Of a stretch of DNA of 6,175 nt, positions 1-5,161 are shown in pieces. The notes beneath the pieces are model-generated. The model had not been told where the DNA came from. It was given only the letters and a program-made list of their open reading frames with translations, and ran no database searches. The stretch comes from Deltaproteobacteria bacterium (GTDB lineage Bacteria; Desulfobacterota_B; Binatia; Bin18). Numbering within the stretch: the stretch's first letter is position 1; each line of letters starts with the position of its first letter. The stretch lies in assembly GCA_012271025.1 (NCBI GenBank), contig JAAXHF010000522.1, positions 1-6,175 of the forward strand. The letters run 5' to 3'. Both the position numbers and the translations under genes were made by a program.

Positions 1-140
1 GAGTCTTGCCCCGTCTCCAGAGCCTGGAGGTAGTGCACGGGGATGTTCACCGCCTGGGCGGCGTCCTGCAAAGAGATGTCTCGCTGCTCACGCGCCTGCC
101 TGAGTGCCGTGAAAATCGAACTCAACTCCTGTTCCCCCAT
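1..140 (-). CDS. RodZ-type (HTH_25-like) helix-turn-helix protein, N-terminal fragment cut by the window edge
   Basis: The minus strand reads from an ATG at 140 to the left edge without a stop, giving 46 complete codons. The visible protein begins MGEQELSSIF and continues with an Xre/RodZ-type helix-turn-helix: LRQAREQRDISLQDAAQAV at about residues 13-31, then the recognition part NIPVHYLQALETG at about 32-44. The pattern of 'LRxAREQRxxSLxxAAxxxxIPxxYLxALExG' is typical of the cytoplasmic domain that starts RodZ, the cell-shape protein linking MreB to the membrane, and of RodZ-like regulators. A GGGGGAG ribosome binding site lies at 144-150, only three bases from the ATG. It sits 57 bp downstream of the LysR gene on the same strand, so the two could be co-transcribed. 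The transmembrane and periplasmic parts needed to call true RodZ lie outside the window, so a soluble regulator with the same DNA-binding fold remains possible. Confidence 0.75.
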   Translation of the reverse strand, partial: MGEQELSSIFTALRQAREQRDISLQDAAQAVNIPVHYLQALETGQD

Positions 141-197
141 GATCTCCCCCGTATCTGACACGGCCCCACCATCCCCCAAGATCGAGACACGCGGAAC

Positions 198-1139
198 TCA
201 CACCAAACCGTCGAGCGTCCGGCCGGCCTCCGGTCCCTTCTCCTGGTCTGTCGCCTGGCCCGCCTTTCCCTGCAAGAAATCGATGAACTCCTGCACGGCG
301 GGCGTAAACTGCCGCCCCCGTTTGGCAATGATGCCGAGCGGTCGGGTCAGGATTTCGTCCTGGATCTGTACCGCAACAAGGGTGGTGTTTTTCACTTCCT
401 GGCTGATGGCCGGCTCCGGCACGATGGACACCCCGGCCCCAATCTCGACCCCGCGTTTGATGGTCTCGATATTGTCCATCTCCATCACATAGCGCACCTT
501 GACGCCATTGCGCCGCAGTATGCGATCCAGAGCCCGCCGGGTAGCAATATCCCGCTCGAAGCCGACGAACTTTTCGGTATCGAGTTGCCTGATCGAGATC
601 TCGGAAAATGTCGCAAACGGATGCTGGGGAGCACAGATCAGGACGAGCCGGTCCTCACGAAAAGGGGTGACCAGAATCTGCGGACGCTTGCTCGGATAGG
701 CCACAATCCCAAGATCAACATCCCCCCGGCTCACCTCATCATAGATTTTATTGGCCCGGGTATATTCGAGGTGAATATTGACCTCGGGAAACGTCTGGAG
801 GTAGCGCTTGAGCGGGGCGGACAGCTCGTACAAGCCGACACTATACACTGTCGCAACCCGGACCGTGCCGGCCACCGAGCGGGACAGGCTGTGCAAACTG
901 TCCTCAATCTCCCGGTACTTCTGGATAATCTCCTTGCCGACCTTGTATAAGACCTGGCCGGCCGGGGTCAACCGCACGTGGCCTTTGGAGCGCTCCACCA
1001 ACTCTCGGCCGTAGCGCTCCTCAAGACTCCGAATCTGCTGGCTGACCGCCGACTGGGTCACGAAATTCTTTGAGGCTGCCAGCGAGAAGCTGCCTGTCTC
1101 GGCCAGATCACAAAAAACCTTGAGCGTCTCGACATGCAT
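198..1139 (-). CDS. LysR-family transcriptional regulator
   Basis: This 313-residue protein has the full LysR-type architecture. The N-terminal winged helix-turn-helix spans about residues 3-62, with the signature FxxxAxxxSFSLAASKNFVTQSAVSQQI and the wing ending RLTPAG. A linker helix follows at about 63-90. The effector-binding domain, about 92-290, begins GTVRVATVYSVG and contains the usual GDVDLGIV (139-146) and GVEIGAGVSIVPEP (230-243) segments. LysR proteins bind DNA as tetramers and switch promoters in response to a small ligand; the ligand here cannot be predicted. Residues 291-313 form a charged tail beyond the usual end of the domain. The start is the ATG at 1139, which gives the family-typical opening METLKVF-like N-terminus, although no clear ribosome binding site precedes it. 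The gene is divergent from the small gene at 1268, the classic LysR arrangement, so self-regulation and control of that neighbour are likely but inferred. Confidence 0.95.
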   Translation of the reverse strand: MHVETLKVFCDLAETGSFSLAASKNFVTQSAVSQQIRSLEERYGRELVERSKGHVRLTPAGQVLYKVGKEIIQKYREIEDSLHSLSRSVAGTVRVATVYSVGLYELSAPLKRYLQTFPEVNIHLEYTRANKIYDEVSRGDVDLGIVAYPSKRPQILVTPFREDRLVLICAPQHPFATFSEISIRQLDTEKFVGFERDIATRRALDRILRRNGVKVRYVMEMDNIETIKRGVEIGAGVSIVPEPAISQEVKNTTLVAVQIQDEILTRPLGIIAKRGRQFTPAVQEFIDFLQGKAGQATDQEKGPEAGRTLDGLV

Positions 1140-1155
1140 GTTTCTAATAATGTGA

Positions 1156-1174
1156 TAAAGTTTTTTTCACTTTA
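1156..1174. repeat. Inverted repeat TAAAGT-N7-ACTTTA, possible LysR operator
   Basis: Two perfect six-base arms flank a T-rich heptamer in the divergent gap, 17 bp ahead of the LysR start codon. Its position over the predicted LysR transcription start fits an autoregulatory operator. The AT-rich composition makes a chance inverted repeat of this size plausible, so functional assignment is tentative. Confidence 0.4.
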
Positions 1175-1226
1175 CTTATAGCTCGAATTTCGTTAGGGTT
1201 CCACCTCATATCATGCGGCAGCGGGA

Positions 1227-1252
1227 TGCAGCTCTTCACTCATAGCGCTGCA
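1227..1252 (+). other. Possible small hairpin just ahead of the ribosome binding site of the gene at 1268
   Basis: TGCAGC at 1227-1232 pairs perfectly with GCTGCA at 1247-1252, leaving a 14-base loop that ends two bases before the AAGGAGAGG ribosome binding site (1255-1263). An alternative pairing of GCAGCG (1218-1223) with CGCTGC (1246-1251) overlaps it. If transcribed, this could affect access to the ribosome binding site. Arms of six bases are easily found by chance, so support is weak. Confidence 0.2.
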
Positions 1253-1267
1253 ATAAGGAGAGGAATT

Positions 1268-1660
1268 ATGTTTGAGCCGGATACCCTTCTCCCAGAACAG
1301 TTCTTCAGTATTCTGGGTAGAAAACCTTTGCAAGGAGAAAAGCGCCTTTTGCTGGCCATGCTAGAGGATGCGGTGCACTGTTTCCAGACCTACCTGCTGG
1401 CCCGGAAACCGCACGAACGCCGTCTGTTCCAAGAGGCTCAGGAATGGATCGAGTCGCCCGACACCCACTGGTTTTTCTCGTTTGAGAATATCTGCGACAT
1501 CCTTGGCATCCACCCCGGCCGGATGCGTGAAGCCCTCCAGGAGTGGAGAGAACAACAAATTCTCCTCCAGCAGCAGGAGGTCGCTGAGATCGAGGTAGGC
1601 CAGGGCATCCCTGTTCAGCCCAGCCTCGCTGAGCCCGAAATGGCCCAACCCGCCGGGTAG
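1268..1660 (+). CDS. Small protein of unknown function with a possible C-terminal helix-turn-helix
   Basis: I do not recognise a named family for this 130-residue protein. The start is the ATG at 1268 because an excellent ribosome binding site (AAGGAGAGG, 1255-1263) lies four bases ahead of it; the in-frame ATG at 1226 has none. The protein is soluble, with no signal peptide or membrane segment. Residues about 1-60 look helical, including GEKRLLLAMLEDAVHCF. Residues about 68-95 (FSFENICDILGIHPGRM followed by REALQEWRE) read like a helix-turn-helix: a helix, a turn around LGIHPG, then a recognition-like helix. A Q/E-rich stretch (about 97-107) and a Pro-rich tail follow. It is divergently placed to the LysR gene, suggesting it is a target of that regulator, and it converges on cobS. 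A small DNA-binding or adaptor protein is the best guess. That it is a real gene is much surer than what it does. Confidence 0.8.
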   Translation: MFEPDTLLPEQFFSILGRKPLQGEKRLLLAMLEDAVHCFQTYLLARKPHERRLFQEAQEWIESPDTHWFFSFENICDILGIHPGRMREALQEWREQQILLQQQEVAEIEVGQGIPVQPSLAEPEMAQPAG

Positions 1661-1669
1661 ACCCGTCCA

Positions 1670-1690
1670 GCGGGGTGCCGGGCACCCCGC
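1670..1690. terminator. Near-perfect GC-rich hairpin between convergent genes, probable bidirectional terminator
   Basis: GCGGGGTGCC (1670-1679) and GGCACCCCGC (1681-1690) are exact reverse complements around a single base, giving a nine-bp stem with a three-base loop when folded. It begins ten bases after the stop codon of the small plus-strand gene and lies 19 bases beyond the cobS stop on the other strand. This is where a shared terminator is expected. No run of T follows on either strand, so it is not a canonical intrinsic terminator. A hairpin-only terminator, an RNA-stabilising structure or a dispersed repeat unit are alternatives. Confidence 0.55.
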
Positions 1691-1709
1691 TCGTTCCACC
1701 ACGTCCCCC

Positions 1710-2459
1710 TCACCCGACCACGCTCTCCAGCACCGCAAACAGACACACCGCCCCGGTTTCAACGATTTCGCCCAGCGCTCCGATCACATCTCCGGTCACT
1801 CCGTCCAAGCGCCGATTACAGTATAAGATCCAGCCGATCATGATGCCCGCCAGCCCCAGGAAGACGAGTAGGCCGCCCACTTCCACCAGGCTCAACATCA
1901 GGATCAGCGTTATCACGCTGGCCATGCCAAACTCCCGAAACCCCAGGCCCTGCATGAACGCGGCACCCAGCCCGTGGTTGCGGGCGGGACGCGAGCTGTA
2001 GGCCATCACCACACACGCCCAGCGACCCAGCATCGGGCTCAGCAGCACGGCCGCCCCGCGGTAGCCGGTATCAAGACAGGCCAGGGCCACGACTTTCAGG
2101 ACAAGGATAGCCGCCAGAGCCGCTATCCCTACCACACCCCAGGGGCGGTCTTGCATATCGGTCAGACGGGCCGCCCGCGGCTTGTGGCCCAGCAGGCCAA
2201 CCGCACTGGCCGCCACGCCTCGTAACTGTAAGCCGCGACCCAATATGGCCAGGAGCGCGACGAGGACCACACTCAGCAGGCTGACCGGCAGCATTGGCCG
2301 CAAGCCACTGTCCACGCTCCAGGCCGCGACGCCGAGCAGCAGACCGATCAGCGGAAAAAAGACGCCCGACCGACCAAAGCGGCCGGGCTCAAGCACCGGC
2401 GGACGGATGAAATGGACGCAGGTCAGGAATTGGAGGGCGATCAGGAATTCACGCAGCAC
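1710..2459 (-). CDS. cobS: CobS-like adenosylcobinamide-GDP ribazoletransferase, with atypical active-site motif
   Basis: CobS is a multi-pass inner-membrane enzyme that joins adenosylcobinamide-GDP to alpha-ribazole (or its phosphate) in the last steps of cobalamin assembly. The 249-residue length matches the family. Recognisable segments in order are ALQFLT (8-13), GRSGVFFPLIGLLLG (29-43), MQDRPWGVVG (102-111), SPMLGRW (141-147), HGLGAAF (162-168) and the C-terminal GVTGDVIGAL (220-229). Hydrophobic membrane segments fill about 35-75, 108-155 and 175-212. The start is a GTG at 2459, chosen because it gives the normal CobS N-terminus; no good ribosome binding site is seen. Oddly, the family signature DGxADxxDG is here RGVAASAVG (80-88), so all three acidic residues are absent. 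The protein may be inactive, altered in function or a distant paralogue. No other cobalamin gene is in the window. Confidence 0.85.
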   Translation of the reverse strand: MLREFLIALQFLTCVHFIRPPVLEPGRFGRSGVFFPLIGLLLGVAAWSVDSGLRPMLPVSLLSVVLVALLAILGRGLQLRGVAASAVGLLGHKPRAARLTDMQDRPWGVVGIAALAAILVLKVVALACLDTGYRGAAVLLSPMLGRWACVVMAYSSRPARNHGLGAAFMQGLGFREFGMASVITLILMLSLVEVGGLLVFLGLAGIMIGWILYCNRRLDGVTGDVIGALGEIVETGAVCLFAVLESVVG

Positions 2460-2466
2460 CCCGGCT

Positions 2467-2486
2467 GCTATAGCACGTCCCGGGAC
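2467..2486. repeat. Two adjacent perfect palindromes in the cobS/hydrolase divergent gap
   Basis: GCTATAGC (2467-2474) and GTCCCGGGAC (2477-2486) are both perfect palindromes separated by two bases, 8 bp upstream of the cobS GTG start. They could be a binding site for a dimeric regulator of cobS. Palindromes of this size also occur by chance, and no partner regulator is identified. Confidence 0.3.
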
Positions 2487-2508
2487 TGGCGCAAACGCGG
2501 CGGCGGCG

Positions 2509-2548
2509 TTGCAGAGGCGGGGGTGGGGGCGTATGCTCGACGGCGTCG
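2509..2548 (+). promoter_or_regulatory. Possible sigma70-type promoter with overlapping palindrome for the three-gene enzyme operon
   Basis: TTGCAG at 2509-2514 and TATGCT at 2532-2537 are separated by exactly 17 bp and resemble -35 and -10 elements (about three and four matches to consensus). The perfect palindrome CGACGGCGTCG (2538-2548) follows at once and would cover the predicted transcription start near 2544, an operator-like position. The implied leader is about 54 bases, ending in the AAGGAG ribosome binding site at 2584-2589. The assignment is by eye in GC-rich DNA and is tentative. Confidence 0.35.
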
Positions 2549-2597
2549 TCCCTTTCTGTCGATACGGTCAGCACGCCACACACAAGGAGCACACGCC

Positions 2598-4340
2598 ATG
2601 GGTGAGCCAACGATTGTGATCGAAAAAAATGTTCCCGTGCCGATGCGCGACGGGGTTGTCCTGTACGCCGATGTCTATCGCCCGGCCGCAGCCGGCCGCT
2701 ATCCGGTCATCCTGCAACGCACGCCCTACGATAAGGGCCTGACCAGCATCGGCATGCTGATGCTCGACGTGATCCGCACTGCGGGCGAGGGCTATGCCGT
2801 CGTCATTCAGGACTCGCGCGGCCGCTATACCTCGGAGGGCACGTTTTATACCTTTCGGGACGATGTCAATGACGGCTATGACACGGTTGAGTGGTGTGCC
2901 GTCCAGCCCTGGTCGGACGCTCAGGTCGGCATGTACGGGGCCTCGTATGTCGGCGCCACACAGTGGCTGGCGGCCATCAGCACCCCGCCGCATCTCAAAG
3001 CGATTTTCCCCCTGATTACCGCTTCGCACTACCACGAAGGCTGGACCTATCAGGGCGGGGCGTTCGCCCTCGGCTTTAACGAGAGCTGGACGATGATCAG
3101 CCTGGCCTCCGACACCTACCAGCGCCTGGCCCGGACCACACCCGAAGCGGCCGAGGACATGGGCAAGATGGTGGCCGGCATTGACGACATGTGCCACTGG
3201 TTCCGTCATCTGCCGCTCAAAGACTTTCCCCTGTTCGGCCAGGCCGCAGGCTATTTCTACGACTGGCTGGCCCACCCGGACGACGATGAATACTGGGCGG
3301 CCTGGAATATCGAAGCCCAGCATCACGCAGTCAGCGTCCCGGCCTGCAATGTTGGCGGCTGGTACGATATTTTCCTGGGCGGCACAATCCGCAACTACCT
3401 GGGCATGCGCGAGCGGGGCGGCAGTTCGGACGCCCGGCAGGGACAGAAGCTCATCGTGGGTCCTTGGCATCACACCTTGCCGCTGAACAACGTGGTCGGC
3501 GAGGTCAATTACGGCTTGGCCAGCACCTCACTGGCGGTTGATCTCGACGGCCTGCACCTCAAATGGTTTGACTACTGGCTGAAGGGCAAGCAAAACGGCC
3601 TGCTGGAAGAGCCGCCGGTACGGATCTTCGTCATGGGCGAGAACGCCTGGCGGACTGAGGACGAATGGCCGCTGGCCCGCACCCGGTACACCCCGTACTA
3701 CTTCCACAGCCAGGGCGACGCCAAAAGCCTGCGCGGCAACGGCACCCTGAGCCCGGAGCAACCCCGCGGCGAGCCGGCCGATGTCTACGTCTCAGATCCC
3801 CGCAACCCGGTGCCGACCAAGGGCGGCGGTCTGTGTTGCTGGCCGGCCGCAGTGCCGGGCGGTGCCTTCGACCAGCGTCCGGTTGAAGAGCGCTCGGACG
3901 TGCTGGTCTATACCACGCCGGTTCTGGAACACGATGTCGAGGTCACCGGACCGGTCAGCGTGCAGCTGTACGCGGCCAGCAGCGCGCCCGATACCGATTT
4001 CACCGCCAAGCTGGTCGATGTCCATCCCGACGGCTATGCCCGGAATCTGACCGATGGCATTATCCGCGGCCGCTACCGAGAGACGCGGGAACGCGCAACA
4101 CTCCTCACTCCCGGAGAGGTGTACGCGTATACCATCGACCTGTGGTCCACCAGCAATGTATTCAAAGCCGGCCACCGCATCCGGGTCGAGATCGCCAGCT
4201 CAAACTTCCCCCGCTTTGACCGCAATCCCCAGACCGGAGAAGCCTGCGCCGAGACTGACCGTCTGGAGCCGGCCCTGCAGCGCGTGTTTCACGACGAGAC
4301 ACGGCCATCACATATTGTGTTACCTCTCATTCCCCGCTGA
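2598..4340 (+). CDS. CocE/NonD-family alpha/beta hydrolase (X-Pro dipeptidyl-peptidase S15-like esterase or amidase)
   Basis: The 580-residue protein matches the CocE (bacterial cocaine esterase) family in length and order of domains: an N-terminal alpha/beta hydrolase fold with an inserted helical cap (about 140-245) and a C-terminal jelly-roll domain (about 320-580). The nucleophile is Ser116 in GASYVG (114-119). Asp257 in GGWYDIF (253-259) and His292 in GPWHH (288-292) complete the triad by family alignment. Tyr44 in RTPYDKG (41-47) matches the oxyanion-hole tyrosine of CocE. The start is the ATG at 2598, with AAGGAG (2584-2589) eight bases ahead; the frame is open further upstream but that stretch is non-coding in character. 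There is no signal peptide, so it is probably cytoplasmic. Relatives cleave esters, amides, acylated beta-lactams or X-Pro peptides; the substrate here is unknown. It is the first gene of a three-gene plus-strand cluster. Confidence 0.92.
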   Translation: MGEPTIVIEKNVPVPMRDGVVLYADVYRPAAAGRYPVILQRTPYDKGLTSIGMLMLDVIRTAGEGYAVVIQDSRGRYTSEGTFYTFRDDVNDGYDTVEWCAVQPWSDAQVGMYGASYVGATQWLAAISTPPHLKAIFPLITASHYHEGWTYQGGAFALGFNESWTMISLASDTYQRLARTTPEAAEDMGKMVAGIDDMCHWFRHLPLKDFPLFGQAAGYFYDWLAHPDDDEYWAAWNIEAQHHAVSVPACNVGGWYDIFLGGTIRNYLGMRERGGSSDARQGQKLIVGPWHHTLPLNNVVGEVNYGLASTSLAVDLDGLHLKWFDYWLKGKQNGLLEEPPVRIFVMGENAWRTEDEWPLARTRYTPYYFHSQGDAKSLRGNGTLSPEQPRGEPADVYVSDPRNPVPTKGGGLCCWPAAVPGGAFDQRPVEERSDVLVYTTPVLEHDVEVTGPVSVQLYAASSAPDTDFTAKLVDVHPDGYARNLTDGIIRGRYRETRERATLLTPGEVYAYTIDLWSTSNVFKAGHRIRVEIASSNFPRFDRNPQTGEACAETDRLEPALQRVFHDETRPSHIVLPLIPR

Positions 4341-4372
4341 CGCATGACCCCGAGCAGCAAGGAGCCCCGAGT

Positions 4373-5149
4373 ATGGAACTCACCATCGAAGACATCGGCC
4401 GGGTCCGCAAGCTGATCCTCAACCGCCCCGAGTTCATGAACGCGTTCAACAACGCCCTGTATAAAGCCGTGCACGATAGCCTCAAACAGGCCGAGCAGGA
4501 CGCGGGCGTTGCGGTTGTCCTGCTCACCGGCGCGGGACGGGCCTTCTCGGCCGGACAGGATTTGACCGAGATGCAGCGTATGGTGGACGGCGGTGGCGAC
4601 CCCTACCAGTTTCCGGGCTTCCTGGCCCAACTCACCGCATTTCGCAAACCGCTGGTCGCGGCGGTCAACGGCGTGGGCGTGGGCATCGGCATGACCATGC
4701 TGGCCCACTGCGATCTGGTGCTGATGTCGAGCACCGCCCGCTTGCGCACGCCCTTTCCCCAACTTGGCCTGGCCCCCGAGGCCGGCAGCAGCGGCCTGTT
4801 TCCGCTGCGCATGGGCTGGCAGAACGCAGCCCACACCCTGCTGTCGGGCAAATGGTTGAGCGCCCAGGACGCCTATGAGGCGGGCTATGTGTGGAAGATC
4901 TGCGAGCCTGAGCAGCTTATCGAACAGGCCCTGGCCGTGGCCACGGATATTGCCGCCAACCCGATTCCGTCGTTGATCGCCACCAAGGAACTCATGCTGG
5001 CCGGCGGCCGGCTGGCCGTGGCCAAAGAATCCCACGCCCGCGAGCTGGAAGCCTACAAAGACCTGGTCGGCGCCCCGGCCAACCGCGAGGCGATTGCGGC
5101 CTTCTTTGAGCGGCGTGAGCCCGACTTCAGCAAGGTATCAGGGGCATGA
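4373..5149 (+). CDS. Crotonase-fold enzyme, probably a delta3,delta2-enoyl-CoA isomerase-type protein
   Basis: This 258-residue protein is a standard-length enoyl-CoA hydratase/isomerase superfamily member. The CoA and oxyanion segment RAFSAGQDL lies at 56-64 and the second oxyanion helix NGVGVGIGMTML at 99-110, followed by CDLVL (113-117). By eye-alignment to mitochondrial enoyl-CoA hydratase, the two catalytic glutamates fall on Thr108 and Phe128, so ordinary hydratase chemistry is unlikely. Instead it has TPFPQLGLAPEAGSS (126-140), which closely resembles the ECI2/PECI-type isomerase motif, where the glutamate equivalent to Glu136 is the catalytic base. The expected role is moving a 3-enoyl-CoA double bond to position 2 for beta-oxidation, or a related reaction. 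AAGGAG (4359-4364) lies eight bases ahead of the ATG. It follows the hydrolase gene by 32 bp and precedes the MBL gene by 12 bp. The family assignment is secure; the isomerase call is inferred. Confidence 0.9.
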   Translation: MELTIEDIGRVRKLILNRPEFMNAFNNALYKAVHDSLKQAEQDAGVAVVLLTGAGRAFSAGQDLTEMQRMVDGGGDPYQFPGFLAQLTAFRKPLVAAVNGVGVGIGMTMLAHCDLVLMSSTARLRTPFPQLGLAPEAGSSGLFPLRMGWQNAAHTLLSGKWLSAQDAYEAGYVWKICEPEQLIEQALAVATDIAANPIPSLIATKELMLAGGRLAVAKESHARELEAYKDLVGAPANREAIAAFFERREPDFSKVSGA

Positions 5150-5154
5150 GGAGG
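5148..5154 (+). promoter_or_regulatory. Ribosome binding site of the MBL gene overlapping the stop codon of the isomerase gene
   Basis: GAGGAGG starts within the TGA stop (5147-5149) of the upstream gene and lies seven bases ahead of the ATG at 5162. Ribosomes ending the first gene would cover this site, which supports translational coupling and one shared transcript. Confidence 0.7.
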
Positions 5155-5161
5155 ACGAGTC

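Larger units (their letters stand above)
1140..1267. promoter_or_regulatory. AT-rich divergent promoter region between the LysR gene and the small plus-strand gene
   Basis: This 128-bp gap is conspicuously AT-rich from 1140 to about 1195, unlike the surrounding GC-rich DNA. It holds a perfect inverted repeat, TAAAGT (1156-1161) and ACTTTA (1169-1174), separated by seven bases mostly T. On the minus strand a good -10 candidate, TATAAG (1180-1175), lies 17 bp from a weak -35 match TGGAAC (1203-1198). This would start the LysR transcript near 1168, inside the inverted repeat and about 30 bases ahead of the ATG. For the plus strand only weak elements are visible, for example TTTACT at 1171-1176. 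The inverted repeat is a reasonable LysR operator candidate by position, but it is not a textbook T-N11-A box. All promoter calls here are by eye. Confidence 0.45.

Noticed and set aside
1226..1267. An upstream ATG for the small plus-strand gene, adding 14 residues.
   Set aside because: No ribosome binding site precedes it, whereas AAGGAGAGG is ideally placed for the ATG at 1268.
2514..2531. G-rich stretch (GGCGGGGGTGGGGGCG) as a G-quadruplex.
   Set aside because: It has only two long G runs plus a GG, so at best a weak two-layer structure; it is better explained as GC-rich spacer.
2412..2597. A 62-residue N-terminal extension of the CocE-like hydrolase from the open upstream frame.
   Set aside because: It overlaps the start of cobS, has no ribosome binding site, reads as low-complexity Arg/Gly-rich sequence, and the ATG at 2598 with AAGGAG gives the family-typical N-terminus.
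2460..2597. A cobalamin riboswitch ahead of cobS or the hydrolase.
   Set aside because: The gap is too short for a full cobalamin riboswitch on either strand, and no B12-box-like sequence was seen.
2568..3473. A long open frame on the minus strand across the CocE-like gene.
   Set aside because: It lies fully opposite a gene with a clear catalytic triad, and its protein has no recognisable domain; GC-rich antisense frames are often open.
4289..5035. A 248-codon minus-strand frame across the crotonase gene.
   Set aside because: It is an antisense shadow, rich in Gln, Gly and His, with no domain and lying opposite a well-conserved enzyme.
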